A stretch of 58,795 nt of DNA from Acidimicrobiales bacterium (GCA_022425325.1 JAKMFW010000079.1:1-58795); one strand, 5' to 3'. Shown: positions 1 to 9,215, counted from the first letter of the stretch. The notes: generated by a model not told the origin, from the sequence alone. Numbers and translations: made by a program.

Positions 1-378
1 CGGTCGGCAGAGTTCGTTGCCGAGGCCAAGCTGGTCCCCGACGACTCTGGGCCGGGCCCACTCGCCCGCCTTGCCCTGTCCTATTGGAGCGACCTTGAGG
101 TCGTGGCGGTGGAGAGCACCACCGTCGAGATCGGGGCTGTCGTCGACTACTACCAGAGTTATCTCGACACCGCTGAGCCGTTCGCCTTCGACACCGCCGA
201 CATCATCCTCGAGGGTGACAAGGAGCGCTTCCAACAACTGGTAACCCGTCCTGCGCCCGGGCTGGAGGCCAGTCGGAGCATGGTGACATTCCTGTGCCAG
301 ATCGAGGTACCGGATCAGCCGTACATCAGCCCGCGTTCCTTCGATGCCCTCGAGGACCGGCTGCTCGATCCACCGTAG
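1..378 (+). CDS. C-terminal part of an unknown protein (cut by window edge)
   Basis: The frame is open from the first base and ends with TAG at 376-378, leaving 125 residues. The start codon lies outside the window; the internal GTG at 103 is not needed as a start. The sequence is acidic, with no membrane segment, no cysteine cluster and no motif that I recognise. It is followed after 77 bases by a lipoprotein gene on the same strand. Function is unknown; coding status rests on the uninterrupted frame and actinobacterial third-base GC use. Confidence 0.6.
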   Translation, partial: RSAEFVAEAKLVPDDSGPGPLARLALSYWSDLEVVAVESTTVEIGAVVDYYQSYLDTAEPFAFDTADIILEGDKERFQQLVTRPAPGLEASRSMVTFLCQIEVPDQPYISPRSFDALEDRLLDPP

Positions 379-455
379 GCCTGCACCTCGGTCCGACTGG
401 TGCAGCTCGACACGACGCACCGGGTTGTCGACGCCGACCTGCCAGACTCTCGCCC

Positions 456-1322
456 ATGCCGGCCCGCCGCTCGACGAGCGTGATACTCATCTTCACCCTT
501 TGGCTTGCCGCCTGCGGCGGTGACCGTGCGTCAAGCGACAGCGAGTCGAGCCTTGCGGGAATCGAACCGGTCTTGGCAACGCAGCGGTGGCCGAGGCCGC
601 TCGACACGCTCGACCCCAATGCTCCTGCGCGGTGGGGCGTGGAGGTGCTGGATCGGTTTCCTCACGACGCCCGCGCCTTTACGCAGGGGCTCGAGGCGCT
701 TGGTGACGGCACCCTGCTGGAGTCCACGGGACTCCGTGGGGAGAGCACGATCCGGGTTGTCGACCCGACGACCGGCATCGTTCTGGACCGCGCTGACCTC
801 ACCGACGAGGAATTCGGCGAGGGCGCAACCGTCGTCGACGACACCATCGTGCAGTTGACCTGGCAGTCCGAACGCGCCCGTCGATGGCGCCTCAGCGACC
901 TGAGCCCGCTCGAACCGTGGGCCTTCGAGGGCGAGGGCTGGGGGCTGTGTCTGCTCGACGATCGACTCGCCATGAGCGATGGCAGCGCGATTTTGACCTT
1001 CCGCGATCCCCAGGACTTCACCATCCTGGAACAGGTCACGGTGACCTTCGAGGGCGACGACATCACCCGCCTCAACGAACTCGAATGTGTCGACGGTCAT
1101 GTGATTGCGAATATCTGGCAGTCACCGATGATCCTCGTGATCCGACCCGACGGCCGAGTAGTCGCCACGATCGACGGTACGCCGCTCGTCGATGAGATCG
1201 GATCGACGGCACCGAGCCGCGAGGTGCTCAACGGCATCGCCGTGCGAGACGAGACATCGTTCTGGCTGACCGGCAAGCAGTGGCCGACCTTGTTTGCCGT
1301 CGGTGTCGCAGCCGATGCCTAA
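456..1322 (+). CDS. Secreted glutaminyl-peptide cyclotransferase lipoprotein
   Basis: The 288-residue product matches the plant/bacterial-type glutamine cyclotransferase family, which converts N-terminal Gln to pyroglutamate and folds as a five-bladed beta-propeller. The signature FTQG (residues 75-78) followed by ESTGLRG (89-95) is visible. The N-terminus MPARRS, a hydrophobic stretch and the lipobox LAAC with Cys20 make it an exported, lipid-anchored protein. ATG 456 was chosen because it places this signal peptide at the very start; an upstream start at 294 would add an arginine-rich tail before it. The downstream exonuclease gene overlaps its last 8 bases. Confidence 0.85.
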   Translation: MPARRSTSVILIFTLWLAACGGDRASSDSESSLAGIEPVLATQRWPRPLDTLDPNAPARWGVEVLDRFPHDARAFTQGLEALGDGTLLESTGLRGESTIRVVDPTTGIVLDRADLTDEEFGEGATVVDDTIVQLTWQSERARRWRLSDLSPLEPWAFEGEGWGLCLLDDRLAMSDGSAILTFRDPQDFTILEQVTVTFEGDDITRLNELECVDGHVIANIWQSPMILVIRPDGRVVATIDGTPLVDEIGSTAPSREVLNGIAVRDETSFWLTGKQWPTLFAVGVAADA

Positions 1323-1947
1323 TCTCGACACCATCGACACCACGACTCCCCTGATCGGTCTCGACATCGAGACCGACACCACAATCGATGGGCTCGACCC
1401 GCGTCAATCGTCAGTACTCGCCGTCGCCATCTCGGGCGGCGGTATCGAGGCGGTTCTCGACGGGCCCGACGAACGGTCCGTGCTCATGGAGACCGACCGC
1501 CTCCTCGCACCGATCGAGGCCGGCGTGCTCGTCACCTGGAACGGCTCGGGGTTCGATCTTCCCTTCATCGCGACTCGTGCTCGGATCCTCGGTCTGTCTC
1601 TTGGTCTCATCACCCGGCACGACCCATCGATCGCCGGGCACCACGATCCGTTGCCGGGTGAGCCAGGCCGAGTGCGGGGCCGGTGGTATCGACTCGGCCA
1701 CCTCGATGGCTTTCAGGCGTATCGGGCCGACGTCGGGCAGAACCTCCCAATCTCGTGTGGGCTCAAGTCGCTTGCGAAATTCGTCGGGCTCGAACCCGTC
1801 GAGGTCGACCGTCGCCGCATCCATGAACTCTCGCCCGAGGAGATGCATGCGTACGTGCTGAGTGACGCCCGGCTCGCTCGTCAACTCGTCGAGCGACGGG
1901 TCGACCGGTTTGCGTGGATCGATCAGAATCCGTCGTCGAGCGGCTGA
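1315..1947 (+). CDS. DEDDy-type 3'-5' exonuclease, DnaQ/PolB-exonuclease-like
   Basis: The 210-residue protein carries the three exonuclease motifs: Exo I LDIET (Asp17, Glu19), Exo II TWNGSGFD (Asn76, Asp81) and Exo III Y-x3-D (Tyr180, Asp184), so it is of the tyrosine (DEDDy) subclass. It probably trims DNA 3' ends using two metal ions; the exact substrate is unknown. ATG 1315 overlaps the stop of the preceding gene; an earlier TTG at 1294 is less likely. It converges with the minus-strand nuclease-like gene and overlaps its 3' end by 25 bases. Confidence 0.75.
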   Translation: MPNLDTIDTTTPLIGLDIETDTTIDGLDPRQSSVLAVAISGGGIEAVLDGPDERSVLMETDRLLAPIEAGVLVTWNGSGFDLPFIATRARILGLSLGLITRHDPSIAGHHDPLPGEPGRVRGRWYRLGHLDGFQAYRADVGQNLPISCGLKSLAKFVGLEPVEVDRRRIHELSPEEMHAYVLSDARLARQLVERRVDRFAWIDQNPSSSG

Positions 1948-2936
1948 TACCCGGCCACGTTGTGATGCGGGGTATCGAGATAGATCTTCGCCTCGGGGAC
2001 ACCACCGAACTTGCCGTGACTCCAGCGCACTTCGACGTGCCCCTCAACGACTCGGTCGGTGTCGAGTTCCCGATCGTGCACGTCGACCCGCCACCGAACC
2101 AGGGGTTGCCCGGCGTGCTCACCCCACAGATCAACCGATCGGAGCGCGAAACGCGTGCGGAAATCCCAGGGGGTGGTGACCCGATAGTGCAAGGGAACGT
2201 TCTTGAGATCGGCGCCAAGCACAAAGTACGGAGCCGCCTGGAGTCGTAGCAGCCGCCACACGAACGCTTCGCGCTCACCCTTGGCGGTGATGTTGTCGAG
2301 CAGGCGATCGGCACTGGCCCGGGCGATCTCAAACGCCACGAGCCCCCACTGTTCGCGGAGTTCAGCCGGCCAACGGCCGGGCAGCGCCTTCCGGAGTCGT
2401 TCGCGATCGTTTCGGTCGAGTTCGGTGGGGTCCGCCGGAAGACCGGTGAGACCGGTGTGCGCCACGACCTCGGTGTAGAACTCGCCATACGACGTGGGAG
2501 CGACGGCATCGAACCAATCCACAGAAGAGGTTCGCCGCTCACTGAGCGCCCGGTCGAAGAGGTTCGCAGGCGAGGCGTTCTGCAGGATTTTCGACCCGTA
2601 CTTGCAGCTCAACAGATACACGTGATCGACCCGGAGATCGGCTGGGATCTGCTCGTAAGCGGGTGGCTTGTGTGGGCCTTTCCACTCCACCGACCACGGG
2701 GGGCGGCCGCGGAGGCCGTCGGTCGATCGGGCGAAGCGCTGACCGTTGGCCCAGGCCACCCGGAACACATCCGTGTGGGTACCCGACGCGAACGCTTCGT
2801 CGAGTTGGTCGTAGACGTCGTCGTCGACATTGGTAATGAACCGGGGGCGGGCCGCCAGGGCCTGGGCGAGATCCCGAAACCCATACAGGCCGAGACCGGT
2901 CACGATCTCGCTCACTGCGGTGCGGGTATCGGGCAT
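1923..2936 (-). CDS. Nuclease-like protein, last gene of a methyltransferase cassette
   Basis: This 337-residue protein matches no family I can name. Residues 73-86 contain Asp73, ten residues, then Glu84-Trp-Lys86, the spacing of a PD-(D/E)XK nuclease core, followed by a well-ordered segment VYLLSCKYGSK (107-117) and a C-terminal half rich in aromatic beta-strand-like sequence. Its ATG at 2936 overlaps the TGA of the gene upstream (TGATG), and that gene overlaps the methyltransferase, so the three should be translated together. A restriction endonuclease role is therefore an inference from the motif plus context, not a family match. Confidence 0.55.
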   Translation of the reverse strand: MPDTRTAVSEIVTGLGLYGFRDLAQALAARPRFITNVDDDVYDQLDEAFASGTHTDVFRVAWANGQRFARSTDGLRGRPPWSVEWKGPHKPPAYEQIPADLRVDHVYLLSCKYGSKILQNASPANLFDRALSERRTSSVDWFDAVAPTSYGEFYTEVVAHTGLTGLPADPTELDRNDRERLRKALPGRWPAELREQWGLVAFEIARASADRLLDNITAKGEREAFVWRLLRLQAAPYFVLGADLKNVPLHYRVTTPWDFRTRFALRSVDLWGEHAGQPLVRWRVDVHDRELDTDRVVEGHVEVRWSHGKFGGVPEAKIYLDTPHHNVAGYQPLDDGF

Positions 2937-3283
2937 CAGCCGAGCCGACGGAGTTCGCCGATGCGTCCACCACCGAACAGGCGAGTGAACTGCAGTTGGG
3001 CGCCGATCAGGTCGGCCGGAAGGTCGTCGGCGGTGTAGATCGACTTGCCGTCGTAGACATCGATCCCGGTGCCGAGCGCTTGGATCCATGCGACGACGGC
3101 ATCGCCCCACCGTTCCTCGAGCAGGGCGTCGCAGATCGAGCCTGCGTTTGCGCCCAGCATCGCCGGATCGGTTCGGGCGACGACCTCGAGGGCGAGTACC
3201 CGATGCAGGACGTCGATGTCGTCGGCCAGGAAGATGGACGGCGGTTCGGTGTGAACCACGGCGTAGGCGACAGTGTCGGTCAC
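2936..3283 (-). CDS. Small protein of unknown function between methyltransferase and nuclease-like gene
   Basis: The 115-residue product starts at GTG 3283, inside the methyltransferase stop (GTGA, 4-base overlap), and ends in TGATG with the next gene. It has no membrane segment or signal peptide and a hydrophobic/acidic alpha-beta character. No domain is recognised. Position suggests a subunit, specificity factor or regulator of the flanking proteins. Coding status is supported by both overlaps being exactly in register. Confidence 0.6.
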   Translation of the reverse strand: MTDTVAYAVVHTEPPSIFLADDIDVLHRVLALEVVARTDPAMLGANAGSICDALLEERWGDAVVAWIQALGTGIDVYDGKSIYTADDLPADLIGAQLQFTRLFGGGRIGELRRLG

Positions 3284-4791
3284 TTGGGGCGGCGCTCCGT
3301 CGCCTCGAAGGCGGCAATGTCGGCCTCGGCCCAAAAGCCGGGGATCGGCAGGACCGTGTCGCCCTTTGCGTACTCACGAAGGCGGGCCACGCCGGCGGCG
3401 TCGAACATCTCGATCGCGTCGAACACCTGATCGACACCGACCGCTCGGAGCGCCTTGTCGCCTTCGCTGTTGGCTTTCGGGAGATTCGATGTCAGCACGA
3501 GGACCCGGCTCGGATTCTGCGGTTCGTCGGTGGCCCGCAGCACATGGATGCGACCCAAGGTCTTCCAGAGCGTGTCGGTTCGCATCAGGCCGGGTCGCAC
3601 GGTCGTGAACGCGCCCGAGACATCGACGTACCAGCGGCCGCCCTCGGCGTCCTCGGCGAGGAAGTTGAACTGCACGCCGACCTTCGGGATCTTGACCGGA
3701 TCCGACACGACCGTGAAGCCGGCATCGGTGAGCACCCGTTCGGCGATGTCGGCGGCCTTCTTGCCCTCGCTGGTGGCGCGAGCCTGGAAGAACTCGAGGC
3801 GGTCGTCATCATCGTCGGGGGTCTCGAAGAGCTGCTCCTCGCCGAGGACCTCGACCGCACGGAGCCTGGGTCGCTGGCGCTCGGCGTCGAGCCGAGCCTG
3901 CGCAATCTCGCAGTACTCCGGATCGAGATCGAAACCGAATCCGCGCCGACCGGTGCGCTCCGCTGCGACGAGTGTCGATCCCGACCCGAGGAACGGGTCG
4001 AGGACGACGTCGCCTTCGTAGGTGTAGAGATCGATCAGCCGCCGAGGCAACTCCACGGGGAATGGTGCCGGATGCTGGACGCGCCGAGCCGACTCGGGAT
4101 TGATCTTCCAGACGTCGAGGGTCGCCTCCATGAAATCGTCGGCCGACATGGTGGACTCTCGCCCCTTCGGCGAAACCCGGTCGAACCGGCCCTTGCTGGC
4201 GACGATCACTCGCTCGGTGAGATCACGCAGCACCGGGTTGGTGGCCTTGCGGTAGCTGCCCCAGGCGACCGAACCCGTGGCGCCCTCGGCCTTCTGCCAG
4301 ATGATCTCGCCCCGCAACAACAGACCGAGATCGTCCTGCAGGATCGAGATGACGTCGGCGCTCAGCGAGCGGTAGGGCTTGCGGCCGAGATTGGCGACAT
4401 TGACCGCAATGCGACCGCCGGGTTCGAGGACCTCGACGCACGCCCTGAAGACGTCGTGCAACATCTGGAGATACTCGAGGTAGGACTCCGGAACACTCGG
4501 CACACCGCTGCGGGTATCGGGATCTCCCGTGACCGCGAGCTCGTACTCCTTGCCCACGAAGTAGGGCGGAGAGGTCACGACGAGCGCCACGGAATTCGCC
4601 GGGAAGACCTCCGCGATCTCGAGACTGTTGCGGTTGTGGATCGGCGCAAGATCCTCGGGCACGGTGGCGACCGTGTCGTCGGTGCTGATCTCGGGGGGCG
4701 TGAAGCGCGCGTAGAAATCAGACGCGTCGTGGCTTTCACGACGACCCACCCCGAAGGCGGTGGTGGCGGTGGTCTTTCGGCGTTCGGTCAC
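3280..4791 (-). CDS. DNA N4-cytosine/N6-adenine methyltransferase with extra C-terminal domain
   Basis: The 503-residue protein has the beta-class order of motifs: the catalytic TSPPY at 73-77 and then the S-adenosylmethionine motif DPFLGSGST at 265-273 (N6_N4_Mtase family). It would methylate an exocyclic amino group in a specific DNA sequence. After the methyltransferase domain (to about residue 310) there are about 190 further residues, including an acidic linker (DDDDD, 326-330) and a segment with Asp381, Asp390-Val-Ser and Lys410 that could be a degenerate nuclease or target-recognition domain. GTG 4791 precedes TERRKT; upstream sequence looks non-coding. It heads a three-gene overlapping cassette. 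Confidence 0.85.
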   Translation of the reverse strand: MTERRKTTATTAFGVGRRESHDASDFYARFTPPEISTDDTVATVPEDLAPIHNRNSLEIAEVFPANSVALVVTSPPYFVGKEYELAVTGDPDTRSGVPSVPESYLEYLQMLHDVFRACVEVLEPGGRIAVNVANLGRKPYRSLSADVISILQDDLGLLLRGEIIWQKAEGATGSVAWGSYRKATNPVLRDLTERVIVASKGRFDRVSPKGRESTMSADDFMEATLDVWKINPESARRVQHPAPFPVELPRRLIDLYTYEGDVVLDPFLGSGSTLVAAERTGRRGFGFDLDPEYCEIAQARLDAERQRPRLRAVEVLGEEQLFETPDDDDDRLEFFQARATSEGKKAADIAERVLTDAGFTVVSDPVKIPKVGVQFNFLAEDAEGGRWYVDVSGAFTTVRPGLMRTDTLWKTLGRIHVLRATDEPQNPSRVLVLTSNLPKANSEGDKALRAVGVDQVFDAIEMFDAAGVARLREYAKGDTVLPIPGFWAEADIAAFEATERRPK

Positions 4792-5035
4792 AGGGTCTCC
4801 GGGGTTGCGTGGCGATCCTAGGCCGGGCTCGTGTCCGGCCCGTGCAACTGCCCGCACTCTGCCCAAGGGGTGTGACACTCCCCCGCGAACGGCACATGCA
4901 GGTACCAGGCCGAGCCGGGGACCCTCCGTCGAAAGAAACGGGCTGTCACACGGTGTCGACAAGGTGAACGGCACCTCGCAGCCGGGTCGGCTGCCTTCAC
5001 CCCGAGTGCTGCTGCACCGAACGAAGGACCCGCCC
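4792..5035. promoter_or_regulatory. Divergent intergenic region with distant inverted repeat
   Basis: This 244-base gap separates the methyltransferase cassette from the plus-strand gene at 5036 and should hold both promoters. It contains GTGTGACA at 4870-4877 and its exact reverse complement TGTCACAC at 4944-4951. The 66-base spacing is long for one operator, so the repeat may be two half-sites or chance. No clear promoter hexamers were chosen. Confidence 0.3.
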
Positions 5036-5755
5036 GTGCCCACCGCCATCCCGACCCTCACCGAGCTCGCCACGATTGCCCACACCAACCGGTGCTCGGT
5101 TGTCGCCACCCACCGCCGACACGTGCTCCTCGACGACACGGCGAGCCCGCTCCCGTTTCTCGGCATGCGTTTCGGGCCGGCGGTCGAGGCAGTGGCGGCC
5201 CCCATCGGCCCTCACGACCATCGGACGATCGTCGTAGCCGTCGACCGTTCCGGCGAGGCGATCGCCTTCGACCCGGCCACCGGTCGAATCGAATCCGATA
5301 TCCAACGCCTCACCGCGCTCGATCCCCCACGCCGCACCCTCGGGCTTGCCACTCGGCCGTGCCGACGCCCGGTGTGGGCGCTCGCCAACCTCGTCTGGCT
5401 CGACCGCGTTCTCGCCGCCACGCTCGACGCGCCGCTCGGCGATCCACCTCAGTGGCTCGAACTTGGCCGCCTGCACCCCCTGGCCGAAGCGGGGCCGCCG
5501 TCGAGCCCGGAAGTGCTCGCTCATCACACACGGCACCAGCCGGCGACATGGGCGGCACTTCGTGCCGGTTCGATCGAGGGCACGACCACGTGGACACCGG
5601 TCCGTCCGGCCCTGGCCTCGTGGTTCGATGAGGGATCCTTCGCTCGTCACTGCTTTGCGTCGCTACCCGATCTCGACATCGTCGCGGCCGATCTGCACGA
5701 ACTGCTCGGGCCATCGGGATGGAGGCGAGTGCTCTCCGGACTCGCCCGGCCGTGA
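5036..5755 (+). CDS. Unknown protein, 239 residues
   Basis: GTG 5036 is preceded by GAAGGAC, a plausible ribosome binding site, and gives a 239-residue soluble protein rich in Ala, Leu, Arg and His with many Thr-Pro and Asp-Pro turns. No motif is recognised. The N-terminal part ([15 protein letters not shown]) and a mid-protein [18 protein letters not shown] segment look like ordinary folded protein. It lies upstream of carD and is separated from it by a short hairpin. Confidence 0.55.
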   Translation: MPTAIPTLTELATIAHTNRCSVVATHRRHVLLDDTASPLPFLGMRFGPAVEAVAAPIGPHDHRTIVVAVDRSGEAIAFDPATGRIESDIQRLTALDPPRRTLGLATRPCRRPVWALANLVWLDRVLAATLDAPLGDPPQWLELGRLHPLAEAGPPSSPEVLAHHTRHQPATWAALRAGSIEGTTTWTPVRPALASWFDEGSFARHCFASLPDLDIVAADLHELLGPSGWRRVLSGLARP

Positions 5756-5825
5756 TCAGCCCTGCGCACCTCGTGATGCGCTTCGCTCGGTTGCGTTTGC
5801 GAACGCCTGTGAGGATGGCATCCTG

Positions 5826-5845
5826 AAGGCCCCGAAAAGGGCCTT
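5826..5845 (+). other. Hairpin upstream of carD
   Basis: AAGGCCC (5826-5832) and GGGCCTT (5839-5845) form a perfect 7-bp stem with loop CGAAAA. There is no T-run after it, so it may be a weak terminator of the upstream gene or a structure in the carD leader. Confidence 0.4.
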
Positions 5846-5865
5846 ACCTCGAGGACGGAACTTCT

Positions 5866-6345
5866 GTGAGCTTCAAGCCTGGTGACCGAGTGGTGTACCC
5901 CCACCACGGAGCGGCCGTGATCGAGAAGAAAGAGAAGCGCAAGGCGTTCGGTGAGGAAACCGAGTATCTCGTGCTCCGCATGGCCCATGGCGAGATGACC
6001 CTCGCAGTGCCGGTCGACAAGGCCGACGAGGTCGGCATGCGCTGGCCCATCTCCGAAGAGGACGTCGAGGATCTCTTCGAGGTGCTGGCCAAGCGCGACG
6101 TCCGCGAGCCCGCCAACTGGTCCCGCCGCTTCAAGAACCATCAGGAAAAGCTCAAGAGTGGCGACGTTTACCAGGTCGCCGAGGTGGTCCGAAATCTCGC
6201 TCTGCGCGATCAGGCCAAGGGGCTGTCTGCCGGTGAGAAGTCGCTCTACACCAAAGCCCGCAACGTGCTCGTTTCGGAACTTGCGTTCGCGCTCGACGTC
6301 GACGAAGAAGCCGCCATGGCCAAGGTCGACGGCGCGCTGGTCTGA
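5866..6345 (+). CDS. carD: CarD-family RNA polymerase-binding transcription regulator
   Basis: The 159-residue protein begins with the CarD/TRCF RNA-polymerase-interacting domain (FKPGDRVVYPHHGAAVIE, 3-20) and continues with the helical DNA-binding C-terminal domain containing NWSRRFKNHQEKL and a long GLSAGEKSLYTKARNVL helix. In actinobacteria CarD stabilises the open complex at many promoters, including rRNA promoters. GTG 5866 follows GAGGACGG. Length equals the family norm. It converges on the LLM oxidoreductase with only 4 bases between the genes. Confidence 0.95.
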   Translation: MSFKPGDRVVYPHHGAAVIEKKEKRKAFGEETEYLVLRMAHGEMTLAVPVDKADEVGMRWPISEEDVEDLFEVLAKRDVREPANWSRRFKNHQEKLKSGDVYQVAEVVRNLALRDQAKGLSAGEKSLYTKARNVLVSELAFALDVDEEAAMAKVDGALV

Positions 6346-6349
6346 GGGG

Positions 6350-7291
6350 TCAGCCGCCGAGTCCCGCCCGGACTGCGTCGACAAAACCGTCGGCGTGTTG
6401 CGTGAGTTGATCGTCGACCTGCGCAGGCGTGAGTCCGTTGACGTGCACGCGAACATTGACGGTGTCGCAATCTGATTCCGCCAGCACGGCGAGCAGCGCT
6501 TCTGCAGCAGCGGCCGGTGTGTCACCGTGCACCAGCGAATCATCCGTCCAGTTCTTCGTGGCTGCCTCGTTGGCGTAGCTGCGGTAGTGATCCATCTGGG
6601 CCGCCATCTCGGCCTCGGGTGGCGGGCCGATCCACACCCGTCGGATCAGCACTCGCCCCGTCTCGGCTCCGGCCTCACGGTGCGCAGCGCCGAGCCGCGC
6701 GGAGACCTCGGACGATTGGAGACTGTCGTAGAGCACGCCGCATCCCAGCCGAGCCGCTCGCCGGCACGCCGGCGCGCTCTGAGCGGCGACAAGGATCGGC
6801 ATCGGGTCGGCAGCAAGACGTCGGATCGCTCGATCGGTGCCGAGTGGGCCGGGGTCGTGGCCCCGCAGCGCATCGATGATCTTCGGCAGTGCGGTCTTGA
6901 AACGTTCGACGATCTCGTCGAACGGAATCTCGGCGAGTTCGAAGTCGACCGGAAGCGCGCCTGCAGCGAAACCAACCCCGACCCTGCCGGGGTAGGCCGC
7001 CGCCAGCCAGGCGAGATCCTCGGCGATCAGGGCATACGGCTTCAACGGCAGCAGCATCGGGCAGGGCGCCACCCAGCCGGTGGGCATCGCGTCGAGCAGA
7101 AGGCCGGCGAGTTGCACCGGGTTGGGCAGGTAACCGGGGAAGTCTGCGTGATGCTCGCTCACCATGACGCCGTCGTACCCGATCTCGCTGGCCCGCCGAG
7201 CCTGGCGACGCAACACCTCGACCTGCTCGGTCGCCGGGAGGTCGTGCGGATAGAGCCGAAGCGAGACCGAACCGGGAGCGAGCGGGGTCAT
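6350..7291 (-). CDS. LLM-class (luciferase-like) flavin/F420 oxidoreductase
   Basis: The 313-residue protein has the TIM-barrel pattern of luciferase-like monooxygenases: GYDGVMVSEHH near residues 38-48, AYPGRVGVGFAAG near 109-121 and a late PILVAAQS segment. Members use FMN or F420 to oxidise or reduce small organic substrates. It is the third gene of a thiolase-SDR-LLM operon, with 2 bases between the SDR stop and its ATG, which suggests a role in degrading a CoA-linked or hydroxylated substrate. The substrate cannot be read from sequence. Confidence 0.8.
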   Translation of the reverse strand: MTPLAPGSVSLRLYPHDLPATEQVEVLRRQARRASEIGYDGVMVSEHHADFPGYLPNPVQLAGLLLDAMPTGWVAPCPMLLPLKPYALIAEDLAWLAAAYPGRVGVGFAAGALPVDFELAEIPFDEIVERFKTALPKIIDALRGHDPGPLGTDRAIRRLAADPMPILVAAQSAPACRRAARLGCGVLYDSLQSSEVSARLGAAHREAGAETGRVLIRRVWIGPPPEAEMAAQMDHYRSYANEAATKNWTDDSLVHGDTPAAAAEALLAVLAESDCDTVNVRVHVNGLTPAQVDDQLTQHADGFVDAVRAGLGG

Positions 7292-7293
7292 GA

Positions 7294-8049
7294 TCAGCGA
7301 ACGAGTCCGCCGCCATCGACGATCAGTGACTGACCGTTGACCATGCCGGCATGGGGCGACGTAAGCCAGACGACAGCGCTGGCGATCTCGTCGGGTTCGA
7401 TCAGGCGCCCGTGGATGTTGGACGAGGCGATGATCTTCGCCATGCCCTCGTCGCCAGCGATGAACGACTGCAGCATCGTGGTGTCGGTCGAGCCCGGCAG
7501 CACCGCATTGACCCGGATGCCTTGCCGCGCGTACTCCTGCGCCGCCGCCTTCGTGAGACCGACGACGCCGTGCTTCGCTGCGGTGTAGTGCGGGAGTCCG
7601 GGAGCTGCGACCACGCCGGCACCCGACGAGGTGTTGACGATCGATCCCGACCCGGCAGCCGCCATATGGCGCAGTTCGTGCTTCATGCAGACGAACACAC
7701 TGCTGAGGTTCACGCGGATCATGCGATCCCACGACGCCGCGTCGAGATCGTGGAAGGCACGCGGTACGTCGTTGACGCCTGCGTTGTTGAACGCAATGTC
7801 GAGTCGGCCGTGCTCGGCGACAAGGCCGTCGATCGCGGCGGCCACTGCCGCGTCGTCGGTGACGTCGAGTTCGATCGATGAACCCGGACCGGCGAGGGAG
7901 GCGGCGGTGTGTTCCGCGCCGCTGATGTCGAGGTCCGCCACCACGACATGGCTCGCGCCCTCCGCCGAGAACTGCTGGGCCGCTGCTCGACCGATGCCGC
8001 TTGCGCCGCCGGTGACGAACACCACGGCTCCCGTTGCGAGATCGGGCAT
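7294..8049 (-). CDS. Short-chain dehydrogenase/reductase
   Basis: The 251-residue protein has the classical SDR layout: cofactor motif TGGASGIG near 14-21, NNAGV near 90, and the active-site YTAAK in PHYTAAKHG. It should oxidise or reduce a hydroxyl/keto group with NAD(P). Its ATG overlaps the thiolase stop by one base (TGATG), so it is translationally coupled. Placed after a thiolase it may act as a 3-hydroxyacyl-CoA-type dehydrogenase, although the sequence alone does not prove this. Confidence 0.85.
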   Translation of the reverse strand: MPDLATGAVVFVTGGASGIGRAAAQQFSAEGASHVVVADLDISGAEHTAASLAGPGSSIELDVTDDAAVAAAIDGLVAEHGRLDIAFNNAGVNDVPRAFHDLDAASWDRMIRVNLSSVFVCMKHELRHMAAAGSGSIVNTSSGAGVVAAPGLPHYTAAKHGVVGLTKAAAQEYARQGIRVNAVLPGSTDTTMLQSFIAGDEGMAKIIASSNIHGRLIEPDEIASAVVWLTSPHAGMVNGQSLIVDGGGLVR

Positions 8050-9200
8050 CAGAGGCGCTCGATGATGGTGACGTTGGCCTGACCACCGCCTTCGCACATC
8101 GTCTGCAGGCCGTAGCGACCACCGGTGCGCTCGAGTTCGTTGAGCAAGGTGGTCATGAGCTTGGCGCCGGTGGCCCCAAGGGGGTGCCCAAGGGCAATGG
8201 CGCCACCGTTGACATTGACCTTCTCGTGAGGGATGTCGTGTTCGATCATCCATGCGAGCGGCACGCTGGCGAACGCCTCGTTGCATTCGAAGAGGTCGAT
8301 GTCATCAATCGACATGCCGGTCTTGGCGAGGGCGTGCTCGGTGGCGGGAATCGGGCCGGTGAGCATGTAGATCGGGTCGTCGCCACGAACACTCATGTGG
8401 TGGATTCGGGCTCGTGGTGTGAGGCCGTGATCCTTGACTGCCTGTTCGCTGGCGATCAGCAGCGACGCCGACGCATCAGAGATCTGGCTTGCGACGGCAG
8501 CAGTGATGCGTCCGCCTTCGACGAGCGTCGAGAGTTGCTGCATCTTCTCGATAGAGCCGCCACGGCGCGGCCCCTCATCCATCGTGCAGTCGCCCACGGG
8601 GACGATCTCGTTGTCGAAGCGGCCCTCGTCGATCGCCTGGATGGCTCGTTCGTGGCTCGCGAAGGCGAACGCCTCCATCTGGTCGCGGCTGATGTCCCAC
8701 TTCTCCGCGATCATCTCGGCGCCCCGGAACTGGGAGACTTCCTGGGTCCCGTAACGATCGACCCATCCCTCCGAACCGCTGAACGGATCGTCGAAGCCGA
8801 GATCGGCGGCGAGGGTCATGGCGGAGGAGATCGGGATCTGTGACATCTGCTGCACGCCACCGGCGACGACAAGGTCGTGCACGCCGGCCATGACGCCCAT
8901 GGCGGCGAACGACACCGCCTGCTGCCCTGATCCACACTGGCGGTCGACGGTTGTGCCGGGGACGTGCTGCGGTAGACCGGCCGCCAACCAGCAGGTCCGA
9001 GCGATGTCGCCGGCCTGACCGCCGACCGAGTCGACATTGCCGAAGATGACGTCTTCGACGGCGTCGGGGTCGACGCCCGTGCGTTCGAGCAGGGCCGTGA
9101 TGCTGGCGGCACCAAGGTCGGCGGGGTGGACGAGCGCGAGTCCTCCACCTCGCTTTCCGGTGGGAGTGCGGACAGCGTCGACGATGTAAGCCTCGGTCAT
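8049..9200 (-). CDS. Thiolase (acetyl-CoA acyltransferase)
   Basis: The 383-residue protein has all thiolase catalytic landmarks: nucleophile Cys89 in [15 protein letters not shown], His339 in GHPLGATG and Cys369 in MCEGGGQAN. It cleaves 3-ketoacyl-CoA with CoA, or runs the reverse condensation. ATG 9200 gives [13 protein letters not shown], the normal thiolase N-terminus; a longer form starting at 9257 would add an atypical leader. It heads the operon with the SDR and LLM genes and is divergent from a TetR gene, with a 15-base palindrome abutting its start codon. Confidence 0.92.
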   Translation of the reverse strand: MTEAYIVDAVRTPTGKRGGGLALVHPADLGAASITALLERTGVDPDAVEDVIFGNVDSVGGQAGDIARTCWLAAGLPQHVPGTTVDRQCGSGQQAVSFAAMGVMAGVHDLVVAGGVQQMSQIPISSAMTLAADLGFDDPFSGSEGWVDRYGTQEVSQFRGAEMIAEKWDISRDQMEAFAFASHERAIQAIDEGRFDNEIVPVGDCTMDEGPRRGGSIEKMQQLSTLVEGGRITAAVASQISDASASLLIASEQAVKDHGLTPRARIHHMSVRGDDPIYMLTGPIPATEHALAKTGMSIDDIDLFECNEAFASVPLAWMIEHDIPHEKVNVNGGAIALGHPLGATGAKLMTTLLNELERTGGRYGLQTMCEGGGQANVTIIERL

Positions 9201-9215
9201 GGCCACAGTGTGGCC
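9201..9215. promoter_or_regulatory. Palindrome abutting thiolase start, candidate TetR operator
   Basis: GGCCACA (9201-9207), central G, and TGTGGCC (9209-9215) form a perfect 15-base palindrome directly upstream of the thiolase ATG. The divergent gene at 9355 encodes a TetR repressor, the obvious candidate to bind it. The rest of the 154-base intergenic region shows no second copy. Confidence 0.45.

Noticed and set aside
3088-4821. Long plus-strand open frame opposite the methyltransferase
   Set aside because: It is the antisense of a gene with clear motifs; its translation is Arg/Gly/Asp-biased without any domain, a common effect of high GC.
4870-4951. GTGTGACA and TGTCACAC as one operator
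   Set aside because: Spacing of 66 bases is too large for a single dimer site; it remains only a possible pair of half-sites.
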